Assembly (NCBI GenBank): GCA_008973525.1
Contig: WACJ01000305.1
Location: 62,001-126,000, forward strand
Source: Stenopsyche tienmushanensis
Lineage: Eukaryota > Arthropoda > Insecta > Trichoptera > Stenopsychidae
Length of the DNA: 64,000 nucleotides
Direction: 5' to 3'
Below, in pieces: positions 20,141 to 32,240 of this stretch (positions are counted from its first letter, which is position 1; each line of letters opens with the position of its first letter). The position numbers were made by a program, and so were the translations under genes. The notes under the pieces were generated by a model. It had not been told where the DNA came from and did not search any database. It saw only the letters and a program-made list of their open reading frames with translations.

Positions 20141-23100
20141 ATGTTTGCATAATTTTGTGTTTGTAAAAAAAGTTAAAAGAGCAAAACATTTGATTCTTCA
20201 CTTTAGTGATTAGGTTGAATTTTATTTGCTAAATCTTCAATAGAAGGTTGACATTTCAGATTGGCTTCCAGCCCAAGTAAGCGCTATTAACTTCATGTAT
20301 CAGTTAAATTATTTTATTGGATTTAATATAGTTTTACATTGGGAAAAAGGTATCATGAAAATACGTAAACCTTGAGTAAAGACATTGCTTTAAACTTTGA
20401 GGATATTAAAAATGTCTGTTTAATCCACTGTCTGTGGTCTGCTATCTTGAAACACTGCTATCAATGCTACATCAATTCGAAACAATTTAATTTCATGAGG
20501 TATATAGGTAAAATTATCGTCGTTTTAAAGAGACGTTCGCTTCAAATCCGATGGAAGATAATAAGCGCCATCTTCCACCATACGGTAAACACTTTCTACT
20601 GTATAAGGCAGTTCTAGAATGGTCTTGCTAACGATCATCCTTTCTTTGGCAGTACCATTTCAACAATTGTTTCCAACTATGGCTCTATTTATTCGAGACA
20701 TTATCATAACGGCGAGAGGAGCGGTCATCTCGTTTTATGGTTGGGGCCACTTTTCAAAGCTCGTTATGTGGAACCGACCGCTGCTGAAGATTTTAATGTC
20801 TGATTGCGCAAATATTTAGATAGATAGCAGTTTCGCGATTAGGATCACTAACGTATCAATCTGCGGGCGAACTTTCTTTTGTGTTGTGATAATTTATTGT
20901 TTTACACTTGAAGTGCGCGGAAGAGTCGCCATCCGGGTGGGTAGATTTATCTGAAGACTTCGATACGAATCAAACTTCGAGAACGCTTATGGTCAATAGA
21001 AAGTGAGTGCTCTTATTGGAGATGTACAACCGAGATACGGCTACCGTGATCAGCGGCCATATATCTCCAACAATGGCCCATTGTGTCTTCTATGTCAATA
21101 GACGTCGATTGAAAACTTAACGGCTTTTTTTCGGGTCTTTCCATCCGGTATTGTTCGGTGATAAATTGATAGAAAATTGCTTAAGACAATGGTAACTGCT
21201 ATCTAGCTATTATTTTTATTATAATATATAACATTTTATCCACACTGAGACGCATAACGATCAATGCTGCATGCAAAAATTGTATAACGCTAATGGTTGC
21301 TGGAGTCTTTGTTGCTCTCGTAAAATAAGATCCAATTATATCTGCTGCCTGATAAATCTCAACGTCGGTACTATTTTGGATATCGAAAGTCGTTCATATG
21401 TAACGGCTTAAATCGGGTACAATTTTCGAAAACATCTTCAACATGCTTCAATTATGCTGTCTGCGAATTGCACGATGTTACTTTCATGTAAGAATTTCTT
21501 GGCAATGCTCCGCGAGCTCGACTATGTGATCCTATTCGATAGAAAGTGGTACAATTTAAATGTACAAATTGAATTACCATCAAAGATACACAAATACATC
21601 TAAAAATGATCGTTTATAAGGTCACAAGGGGTCTGCTGAAATGCTAAATTCTGATGATCTATTAACCATGTCATCCGAAGACAATGCGAAGCGTGTCGGT
21701 CACGCTTTTTAAACGCATCCAAATAGCTGATATGTGCAATTTGCAGATAGGTGCACTTGTCACTTCTGCAATGGTATTTCGATATGCCTCGTCGATTTCT
21801 ATACAATGATACATATTAATGAAGAGCATTGATTTCGCATTCTGCTTGAATGTCAAGTACCGTTGATTATTATTCGCGGACTTGGATTGAATTTAATTTA
21901 AAAAGCTTCTATATAATTTTAAGCTTTAATAAATGTGTAATTATTCTTAAAAATTTGATTATGTTTCATTTTGTTCCTTTGATATTGTAAGCCAACCGAA
22001 CGGTAGTCTTGTTAGGTTTAGAATTCAGAAAAACGTAACGTATGCAAATTTGTGCGCAGAAAAAGAAACCAAGACAACGTTGGAATCAATGCTAAATTGG
22101 AAAACACATCGATGACAAAGTCTCTGAATCACCAGATTTTTATCATGGAAGCAAAACGAAATGCTCTGAAATGACTATGAGGAAACACACCAAATTTATA
22201 CTATTCGAAACCACCGATATATCGCGATTATCATACATTTTGAATGATGAATACCAAGCGCGTCGATCCAACGAACTAATACAATTTTTTAATGTGTTTT
22301 GCAATGCGAATCGTTTAAGATTAGGCATGTTTTTCGCAACGACTTATTGAATTAAGTATGAGTTGCAAAATCAATGAGCGCTCAAAGAAATGTCGCCAAG
22401 TGTTGAATTAAAATACAAATTGTCTTGAGAAAATCGTTATGTAGGGGATTAGACATTGTTAACGACCTGTGCGCCAATGTAATCCGGACGTATGCCTTAA
22501 TAAAAATTCATTAGATGTATCATACGGGATTATTGGAATACGATTAAAAATTGCCGTAAGAATTATGCAAGATTTGAATGGAAGTGTGTTATATTTTTAG
22601 CATATACCGGGTGGTAAAAGCAATTTATATCCTTCAGCACAATTGTCATCCTGCGATGCTATCTTTGATAAATGAAAGGAGCTGTCTCTTGATGGAAAAG
22701 CATCGATAGTGAGTTTGATATCTCCGATCTAGACTGACAAACATAATTATCCTAACGACCTGATCTTCCGATATGCAAATCGCGTTTTTTCTTCTATTTA
22801 TTCGCGCGACAAGAAGTCGGATTTAAATCTATTTTAGCATGGTTCGTTATGCGAATTTGAATGTCGATCGAATCTAAAATGCGATGAATAATGGCTACAA
22901 GTTGCAGTTTATAGCCTGTTACTAAAAAAATGGTCCATATATCATTAGAATGGATGTGTATGCAAGTAAAAGGTTATCTCGGAATAAGATGAAAATACAA
23001 GTCTTCAGCGTGACTAGGTGAGACCATTAAGTATTTGCTTCCCTCGATGCACTATAATTATCGCTTTTATCATACACGTCAACATTATATAAATGAATAA

Positions 23101-24740
23101 GCGTTTGGAATACGCCTGGGCATTTGGTGAGATATTAGGATGAAACATGGATATCGGCCTTCATAACCTGTTGATTACTTTGACTAGAGATGAAGTATTA
23201 TTTGGAAAGTATGCGATTTATATTCTTCAGTGGTAATTAATAAATATATATATATATCAATGTGAAGATGATCTGCCATCATTCCAAAGCACCATATATT
23301 ACCCATTAACGACCTTTACGACCCGGCGATGATATTTAATTTTCATTCAAAACATAAAATCGATGATAAAATGGATCTTGCGACCAGTCGCTTAACATTT
23401 TATTATTTGACTCATTAGCATTTCCTTTTATGGCCGGTTTAACGTTTCATTGAAGACACATTTTTTTCGGCCAGGTCGGGTCAATCCGTCAACGATCTTT
23501 CTTGCGGGTCATTCGATTTTAGGCAACAACAAAAGTGGCTCGTGATCGTCTGGATCAGATAAGAGCACATAATTGATAACTCACTTGACAGATCTTGGCG
23601 GATGACGATTTTTATCACTCCTTGGACGGTCCTCGCGAGCTAAAGGGCTATTAATTAAAATCGATCGATTTCGACGTCGATAAAGATCGAAATTGTGAAA
23701 GGTGAAAAGCTCTCTGATTGTGCTTAACATTTGTGAAATTATGAAATGTACGTTCACCCGAGTTATAAATGTCAAAAAATTAAACTTGTGCTTCCGTCTG
23801 GCGAGCATAATATATACGTTTAAAATTTCCGCTATTTATTTGGCGCTTGGAAACCCCTGCCTAGTTGAAAATCATAGAATCGCCATTGAAATGGATGCAT
23901 TTAGGTATAATTAAAATGCTTCTTTGGGAGGAGGCGATTTCTCATAGACGGATCGGAGAAAACGACATTTCAGATGAAATATCGACAATTGTCTCTCGAA
24001 ACAATGGAAGGATGAATCGTCGCAGCATCGTCTCTCTGACGTCTAATGTCATCAGCTCATTGTTAAAGACGAACTTCAAATTTTACTTTCATTATTGCGC
24101 GGAAGTATTATAAAATCATGTCTAGCATCCCGCTGCGATTATTAAATACGAACTTCTTTATAATTGACGATTTGTCTGCATAAAATCAGATCAGTCCAAG
24201 CTCTCCGGATGTGTATTACTTTCATTTTATGCACAATATCGTCTTAAGCACATAGCAATGCATTTGAGATAAACACAACGATTGGGGAGCGTGGTGCATC
24301 TATCGGTACAAATATAATAAATGCAATTAATTATCAAAAATTACCCCGAGAGTTTCCCCGATCTTGCTGTTGTTTGTAGCACGCGTCGTTAATACTTAAA
24401 TCGTGAAATAATTAAAGCCTCCTAATGATTGAATATAAACTTCATCTATTTAATTTATGATTCATTTGGATGCTCTTTAAGCTCAACAATTCCCAGTTGT
24501 CATTTTTGATTGATATTTTTATATCTATTGATACAAATATGGGACATTAAATTGCATAAAAGTACAAATTAATGTTCATTCAAGAATTTATCTCAGATTA
24601 TATATATACATTGAACTCAAAAGATAAAGATGCTTATGAATATCCAAATGATTTTGGTGATATTGGAAAATTATTTGCCCATAAATAAATCATAGAAAAT
24701 GATATGGAAGCTAACGGAGTCATGCCAAAAGCGAGTGAAA
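20141..24740. other. inferred first intron, no feature seen
   Basis: About 4.6 kb of AT-rich sequence. The open frames here are short, overlap on opposite strands and carry no motif. Confidence 0.4.
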
Positions 24741-24964
24741 CACACAAATATATTTATGGTAAAATGGTAACAGTCCGCAGATACCAATATTGGTTACAGA
24801 AATTTAAATCGGATAATGGAAGTTTAAGGAATGAACTTAATGAGAGGATTTTCGAATTTTAATAACGATGCTCTAAAACCTCTAATCGGGTCAAATCCAC
24901 AACGCAAAGACTGGAATTTCCATGGACTACTGTGCAAACATATTTAAAATCGGAAAAAACGAAT

Positions 24965-25052
24965 AGGATGGGTATTATTGGGTAGGATGGGTATTATTGG
25001 ATAGGATGGTTAATTTTGGGTAGGATGGGTACTATTGGGTAGGATGGGTACT
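24965..25052. repeat. minisatellite, about 19-bp unit, four to five copies
   Basis: Imperfect tandem copies of GGGTAGGATGGGTATTATT, with variants GGATGGTTAATTTTG and GGATGGGTACTATTG. It sits inside the mariner remnant. Confidence 0.85.
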
Positions 25053-25387
25053 GCAGACCTTCATCTAACAGTACTAAAACAAGCGACGAAACACATGCTA
25101 TGTTCAGAAAAAAACCAATTTCAACACATAAACCCAGATTGACTATAAAATCGGTTCTTTTGTACATATGGTGGGATATGTAATAATTCATTACAAATTA
25201 ATGAAACCGGTAGAAATTATAAAAGAAGACGATACTGCTTTATGTTAAATATCTTCCTTATTCATTGGAACTCGCCCCTATAGACTTCCACCTTTTCAAG
25301 TCTATGGAACACACCTTGGGAGAAAGACTATTCAAAAATGCAGCAGAAGTGGAAATGTATTTAAAATCATTTTTTCAGTCCTCCTAT

Positions 25388-25395
25388 TATTAGAT
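25388..25395. repeat. 8-bp target-site duplication, left copy
   Basis: TATTAGAT, matched exactly by 27936-27943 on the other side of the hAT element. Confidence 0.85.
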
Positions 25396-25754
25396 CAGTG
25401 ATTCTCAACCTTTTTGAAGTCACGGTGCACTTTTGACCATGGGAAAAAGTGGCGGTGCACCAGAATTAAGAAGTCGAAAAAAATTGTATACATAGACATA
25501 ATTTTTATTACATATTTAAAAAAATAATATTTACATACCATTTTTTTACATATTTTCTTTTTATGTCAAATTATATAAAAATGTTTAACATTGAAAATAT
25601 ATTTAGTTAGTTAATTTTTCCCTAGAAACAATTTTATATTTATACGCATTTTATTAAAAATATTTGCTCTCTTTAAGTGGTAAATATAGGTTGGGGGGGA
25701 GGGGTGTCCGCACTCTATGTAAGAGTCTATTGTGACAATAAAATCAAAAGTTTA

Positions 25755-26710
25755 TCGTGGCTTTAAAAAAAACATAATTTATCGGCTTTAAATCCTACAT
25801 CTTAAAATAGACATCAAGGACCTCCAATTTACTATAAGTCGCAGTACAAAACACTTAAAAAACTAAGAACACTTTCCTGAGTATCGACGCTGCATGACGT
25901 TCAGGATAGATCCTGGAGTACGGGACGCATTCTGGAACAACACTGCACTTTATTTATTAAGATATATCCCTCTGACGATTAAGCCAAATCGTATAACCTA
26001 AGAACCGAACACGCACTGATTGTCGCCTAGCTTAATTCGACGGCTCAACTGAGCGTACGAATATAAATGTATTAATACTAAATGAAAATTATTATGAAAA
26101 ACTATTGAAAGAATGCATGAGATTCTCTCTGAGATGAGCTCTTTTGATATATTCTCAAAAATATTTTTATCAAATTTAAAATTCATTCAAAAATAATATA
26201 TTTATGCAACGAAAACGATGGTGATTTTTTTTGAAAAATAATATCTTTGGGAATATATCGCAGCAGCTTATTTAATCCCATATAAATATTAATAATTTAT
26301 CATAAATGCGTTTCAATTTGTCCGTCCAGTTTAGGCGTCGAGTTATGCTATGCAACAATATTCGGTGCAGAGCTATATTTTATTTTCACAGGTTAGGATG
26401 TGCATGTGCGTATGTTAAGTGATATTTTTTAATACACAGAGTGTTGTGCCGTTCCGGAATGTGATCCATGTTCCAGACTGTATCCTGATCGTCATGCAGC
26501 TAAAATATTGAGGCAAGTAGTCATAGTTTTTAAGTATATTGTAATATGATTATTAGGCTTATTGTCGAAATGTTTAATGTTGAACAATTGCATTGAGATT
26601 TCAAGAACACAGATCGGAAATAATACTCATAGTGGATTGGAAAATCAAGATGTCTATTTTAAGATGTAGGATTTAGGTCCGATTTTTGTATCATTTTTTT
26701 AAAGTCATGA
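25755..26710. repeat. nested inverted repeat (fold-back element) inside the hAT
   Basis: The left arm (about 25755-25960) and right arm (about 26420-26710) are complementary. For example CCTACATCTTAAAATAGACA occurs near 25793 and reads identically on the minus strand near 26652-26671. GCTGCATGACG near 25890 pairs with the complement of CGTCATGCAGC near 26492-26502. The arms are diverged with indels, and the loop is about 450 bp. No frame is kept. It is likely a fold-back MITE inserted into, or evolved within, the hAT. Confidence 0.65.
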
Positions 26711-27263
26711 CTAACATTCAAATGTATATGTAAAATACGATATTCGGAAGTGATTCATTTAGCATTTCATAGCTAAAAGCTTCATTAAGCATCAATTTTT
26801 CCTTAGATTAAAGAAAATACATCATATATCATTTTAAAAATATACCATCGGCTAAATTATTTTGAGTAAAATGTGTCAAATATTTAATTTCAGGTATGAA
26901 ATCGTGTTTAATATAAAAGCAATCCGCAATTGTTTGATTACGAAATCGACTAGCCTTGATCAATCAATAGTTTTAAGTTTAGATGGACGTTGTGAAAAAT
27001 TGTACAGTGTGGTTCAAAAGAACTGCTGGTGAACCAAATTCCAAAGGTGTCCAGGACTTCAAAATTCATGCAGTAAGAGCTCTCAGGTAAGGATAATAAG
27101 ATTTACAAGATAAATTTGAGCTAACATTTAATTTGTCATCTAAAATATACACACAAAATATTTGGTCTAATGGATGTTTAAATTCTTTGTTTTAGGTAAG
27201 TCTTTCGAATAGCGCAATATCAATCCGAAATACCGAAGTTTTCAAATATACTCATACTTTGAG

Positions 27264-27476
27264 TTAAATACATAATGCGTAAAAATACGTAAAACCGAAA
27301 CATAAATATTCTTCAGAATATTGCCGATTATTTTTTCTGATTTTACTGGATACATTTTCTTTTGTATGAGACGTATGATGTCTAGTAATATCGTCACTAC
27401 TTCTTTCACTTGTACTCCCTGTGTCATTAATATTTTGGTCTGATTCACGATTTCGTTTGGTAATAAATGTATCCAT
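27264..27476 (-). pseudogene. hAT transposase N-terminal fragment
   Basis: Seventy codons starting Met-Asp-Thr-Phe, polar in the middle, ending in NRQYSEEYLCFGFTYF. ZBED5/SCAND3-type hAT proteins begin with a similar Met-Asp-basic segment and a K(Y)xxxYLxxGFT motif before the zinc finger. The frame stops after the motif, so the rest of the transposase is lost. Confidence 0.6.
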
Positions 27477-27935
27477 TGTAAGGTAGGCGAGAACTCTCAG
27501 CTGAATACCGGGGCCCAGTTATGTTCGTGTTGCTTCTGTGGACCAGTCCCAGTTACCTCCGTTCATAGAGCTTCTGACGGCCTGCGACTGCCACGTCTCC
27601 CGTAACGTTGACGAGAAGGATTCCACAGGGTGATGGTGCTGGATTTCAAAGACGATTGTTTCTCCATAGCATGTTTATTTACTCCACTTTGAACAGACTG
27701 CGGCTGTGAGGCGTAGAATACCCAAAGTCTACGTTAAACGGTTAACATACGCGCAATTGATTTGGCTAATTCCAAATTACATTAACTCTTTCGTTGACTT
27801 TCATAATTTCACCAACGACTTTTTCGGTTTTCACTGTTTTGCAGAATTTTTCGTTTTTACCAATTTTTTCGCAGTGCACTTGTAATAAGCTCGCGGTGCA
27901 CCAGTGCACCGCGGTGCACCGGTTGGGAAACACTG

Positions 27936-27943
27936 TATTAGAT
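27936..27943. repeat. 8-bp target-site duplication, right copy
   Basis: TATTAGAT, identical to the left copy at 25388-25395. Confidence 0.85.
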
Positions 27944-27984
27944 CGATGCATAAGAAACGTCTTGTTTTTACATAGACTATGATA

Positions 27985-28690
27985 TATTATTTGCCATAAT
28001 GCAACAATAGCAATCAAAAACATACGCGATGTGTACGGCAGAGGTGCTATCGATGTTCGAAACAGCCAACGATGGTTTACTAAATTCAGATCTGGGTTTT
28101 TATCAACAGCTAATGAAGAAAGAGCGGAGCGCCCTTCAACCAGCGATGATGATGTACTGAAAGTCATACTTGTAGCTGATCCCCATCAAAATGCCAGGGA
28201 CAACGAAGACGGAAGATATCAATCAATATACGCTAGCGAGGCGTCTGAATTGCATTGGAATGGTTTCCAAGTACATTTGGGTTCCACACAACTTGTCGCC
28301 CGCAAATCTGCTATACCAAGTTGCCACATGTGTTTATTTGTGTGCGAGAAAAATGCATGAACCTTTTTTGCATCCACTAATGACAGAGGATGATAATTTA
28401 AGAAGCGACACTGATCCAAGTCAGGCCAAGTCCCATTAACCACCCCTAAGGCAGAACTTAATAAAAAAAATAATGGTTTGTGTTTGGTGGGATATAAAAG
28501 GTATTATTTATTATGAGTTATTGCAACGTAACCAAACAATTAACGCTGATAAGTATTGTGAACAGTTCGGAACTCTTAAAAAACGACCTGAACTAGTCAA
28601 TCGCAAGTCAAGCAAAGGAGGACAAAACGATAGGGGACAGTAGATTCTTCACTGTTGGGTGCATTTCTTTAGCATCCTACACTTTTTGCT
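27985..28690 (+). pseudogene. mariner transposase remnant (N-terminal and middle part)
   Basis: The + strand shows, with frameshifts, the helix-turn-helix region (IRDVYGRGAID, RWFTKFRSGF, SDDDVLKVILVADPHQNARD), then IWVPHNLSPANLL and the first catalytic region (LMTEDD in place of TGDE), then MVCVWWDIKGIIYYELLQRN with QTINADKYCEQFGTLK and RPELVNRKSSKGG. The second and third catalytic blocks are missing and no terminal repeat was found. It borders the hAT right end, so the hAT landed among mariner pieces. Confidence 0.78.
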
Positions 28691-31600
28691 ATCAAATATT
28701 TGATCATGACTTTTGTCCAGCATCATCACACTTGCATTTCATACCATCAATTTCAGCGACTGTGTTCATTGATTTGAAGTCACTTAATTTATGCAAATGA
28801 AACCGAACGTTACGCAAAGGCAATGACATGCAATAAAGACAAATGGCGTCCATTCTGTCGGTCCGTCCGTACCATTCTTATTTATAATGTCCACAATATG
28901 AAATCTATCTTGGAACGATATCAAAATCAAGCGAAATCAATTCAATACCGACGTGTGATATTTAAAAACGATCCGATCGAAAGTTGTCAAAGGCGATGAG
29001 CTCGTCAACTAGGATAATTATGATAGCCGTGAAAAGGAAATGGGCTATTAATTTGTGAATATCATTTTCATACCCTGACCGTGATAATACGCGTGTATTT
29101 CCGTCGCAGCCTTCCGCCACAATAAAAGAAGAAAGTGATTTACGACCTGAGGAATTCTTCGCAGGGAAATTAAGATAAGGTGTTATCTAGAAGCGCGCCA
29201 TTAAAATACATAAACATGTCATCGGCCCGTCTGCAATCGAAAGATGTTAATTTAGCTTCATTTAATTGACTCTGATTACCAATAACTCCACATCCAACAG
29301 ATTATTCAACAAAAACACAGTAACGTCCGCGCCTTTTTCTGCGGTCTAAAAAATCGATTTTACATCGCGTGCACGCCGAAAAACTGTATATCAAACGAAA
29401 ATCATAAAATGGACGCTGCACTGCGGATATCTTACACAATTTACTATTAAGAACTCATTATATTATATGAAAATTCGGCTCGATTAAAGATCGCATGAAA
29501 TAGGAGCGCCTTTTTCGCAACGGTTGCGCCCCTGGCGATAATTTATGGGCAATAAGCATCAATGGCGGAATCTTCCTCAATTATTACGATAGATCAAAGC
29601 GTTCATTATACAAAAATAATAAATTAGTATAAAAACTACCGACTTGTGCAAACGGGAAATGGTATCAAGTCCATATTGATGAAATTCTTAAATGGCGTGC
29701 CAAAAGAGATTTTCAGGTTGTTTCATATAGCAGTGGACCATGTCAATAAACGTTTATGTATTTTTACTGTACGTGTCAATAGCCGTTTGGTACCATTGTT
29801 TTGCTCATACAATTGTCTATTTAACACTTGTCAGAATTAATTTACATTTAATACATTCCGCTTTGAAATGACGACTAAAAGTCTTTGGAAAAATAGCGCT
29901 AAAGAGTGCAAAAAAAATCGCGATTTCTACATATTTTTAGTGTGATTTTTCCATGTTCTCCGTACGTAATCCCGCGATTAGTTGATCGGACTGGCAACTG
30001 AATCTTGGGTTCAAATTTACAAACGATGTGGCTGCTAACCACATTTTTAAAAAGAGCCAAAAACAAATAAATTGGTAATGGTTGACTGCGAAAAAAATAT
30101 TTTAAAAATATCAATAGTTTTGAGCAGTTTTTAAAGGATCATCCAAATGTGCTTCTTCAAGAATGCAAGAATTATAAAAATGTAAGCACATCTATTTAGC
30201 TTCATATTCTTCAATCAAAAGGGTGCTAAATACGAAGCTAGATTGGTTGAAGAAGCTAATCAAAATGGCGTAAGGTAGAGTTGGAAGAAGATTAGCTGAT
30301 AGGGTCTTAATCCTTCTTTGGACGCCGTTGGGCTCATTACGTTGATCAAAAATGAATAAACCGAAAATTAAATTATCACAAAATTGTCGTTGATTTTTAA
30401 TTCGGTCATAACAATTTATAAAACGGCCATATGTTCAGTGGATCGTAAAGTTTTGAAATGAGACGCCGCGCTTTACGTAAGACCCTCTAGGTGGGTTTCG
30501 ATTAAGATTTAATTAATCAAATCCGGCTTCAGTAAATATTTACAACCCAGCCTTAATTAGAAATAAAGTTAATTAGTTTTAACTGCACATGACCCCGGCC
30601 GAGGTCGGGATTTAATATGTAGTTTGGACAACGCCGACGTATGGAGAGTGCCAACTTTCCGAATATATTATCATAATTTAATGTTAAATTTGATCGGAAC
30701 CAAATCGAACCATATAAATCAATATGCGAAACTTTTATTTTTCACATCCACGTCTAAGAAAATGTTAAATCTTCGGCCACCCGAATGTTGAGCGTCGTTC
30801 TTGAGCTTGAACTTTGATACATGAGTGATGCGACGAAGTGCCCTCAGAACGTCTGCACCCGGGTGACCTTATGACATGGGCGAATTTCTAATCCGGCGAT
30901 GCTGGATCGTTTATTAAACGGCGTCTCTTCTAATTTCTTTTGCTTCTAGAAAGGAAAGCGCAGCGTGCATCGAGAGCCCACTCCTGGAGATTTCTCTTTG
31001 TTATTCACGAAATTGAGATCTGATTTCGAAGGTAAATATGAGATCCGAAAGCTGGGAGCATGATCTGATGCGTCGTTAATAATACACGATCGATTAATCA
31101 GTAAAATGTATCAGCACGCTCTTTCATAATTTCACCGTGGCTCTTGGGTCTATTCCCTCATTAGTGTCGAAACGTGTTCACTTCTTGAGCCTTATAAGGA
31201 TAAGATGGAACGAAGATTGCTTCAGTGTGAATATGGAACGAGCGAATTGTCGATCTACTGCGTATTCATCAGTCAAGCTTTGTATGACATATGTGTCAAT
31301 TAGCAATGGTGTTAACATGCAATATATGGATGACCACACTAACTATCCCTTGAGAATGGATAAAGTGACATTCAGAGATTTTAACGCAATAAACTCTTTC
31401 GAACAACGAATGTTCGAGTAAATCTTATATGTCATGTATGTCCTAATTCCTTGGATCTTCAAAAATAAATACTGAAGCGATTGATAAAGCAATGACACCT
31501 AGAAGTGACTGAATTTGCAACAATATATTATTTAAAAATAATGATAATTTTGCTAATTTTTCTGAAATTCCCATTCAAATAATCTTATCCTAGTTTTACC

Positions 31601-31880
31601 AACTTTTAAACTGTATTTTTACCCTAACGTATCTATTCAATATGTTCTATAAGAATGTCATAATTATTAATATATTAAACCTAACTATTATTAAAACAAA
31701 AAATATCAACAACTTTAGCCCTAAAATAGTCCCTTTTTTAAGAGGATTTCACCATTATTCTATCAATTTATAATAAAAGTCCAAGATCTAATCCACTATA
31801 CCAACACTTGGTCCTACAATCCTTAGAGATATTTGTTGGGTTAAGAAGAAAATTTTATTTTTTGAAGAATTTATATTTAA
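28691..31880. other. inferred intron, no feature seen
   Basis: No gene or named repeat. An imperfect inverted pair around TTAGCTTCATATTCTTCAAT (30196-30260) could form a hairpin; its meaning is unknown. Confidence 0.4.
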
Positions 31881-31889
31881 CACATCATT

Positions 31890-32240
31890 CAATAAATTCG
31901 TAGGATGACTAATTTAACAACAACTTTTAGGTAAAATTCGATTTGATTCATCAACTTAGTCGCCTTCAAAAGCGATACATTTATTCCAATGCTTGTCTAA
32001 CATTTCGATGTCATTTTTTGTAGAACCGTTTATCTTTGGTCTCAAAATAGCCTTCAATTTCGGCAACCACTTCTTCGTTGGAATAAAATCTCTTCACCTG
32101 GAGCATTCTTTTTAGGTTTGCAAACAGGTAGTAATCACTGGGAGTCAGGTCTGGAGAATACGGTGCATGGGGGAAGCAATTAAAAGTGCAATTCGTGCAA
32201 TTTTGCCATTATTGCGATCGACTTGTAACACGGTACATTG
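31890..32240 (-). pseudogene. mariner transposase C-terminal fragment
   Basis: The minus strand reads YSPDLTPSDYYLFANLKRML, then FYSNEEVVAEIEGYFETKDK, then a degraded tail ending VDES. This is the third catalytic Asp block and C-terminus of a mariner related to the 42440-42870 fragment (both have SPDLTPS, YYLF and LKRML). The remainder is missing. Confidence 0.75.

Larger units (their letters stand above)
24750..25395 (+). pseudogene. mariner remnant with a minisatellite in its middle
   Basis: The + strand gives two recognisable ends of a mariner transposase: an N-terminal piece near 24775-24870 (VRRYQYWLQKFKSDNGSLRN) and a C-terminal piece near 25250-25390 (LELAPIDFHLFKSMEHTLG, containing the third catalytic Asp). 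The catalytic middle is missing and a tandem repeat lies between them. The 3' part stops where a hAT element was inserted at 25396. Confidence 0.65.
25396..27935 (-). mobile_element. hAT transposon (ZBED-type), decayed inside, with perfect target duplication
   Basis: The left end CAGTGATTCTCAACC and right end (inward) CAGTGTTTCCCAACC are matching hAT termini (13 of 15), and the 8-bp duplication TATTAGAT is perfect. Near the right end the minus strand opens a transposase-like N-terminus (27264-27476): a Met-Asp-Thr-Phe start, then RKNNRQYSEEYLCFGFTYF, resembling the N-terminus of ZBED5/SCAND3-type hAT proteins. The remaining 1.8 kb has no long frame and holds a nested inverted-repeat element. 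Terminal stretches repeat the motif CGGTGCACC. The element is inserted among mariner debris. Confidence 0.82.

Noticed and set aside
26440..26510. Exon-like reading CCAVPECDPCSRLYPDRHAA on the + strand with an upstream acceptor
   Set aside because: The same sequence, inverted, lies near 25885-25955, so it is one arm of the inverted repeat inside the hAT; no good donor follows.
26981..27085. Possible first exon MDVVKNCTVWFKRTAGEPNS with a GTAAGG donor
   Set aside because: It lies inside the decayed hAT element, no continuing exon was found, and the peptide is not recognised.
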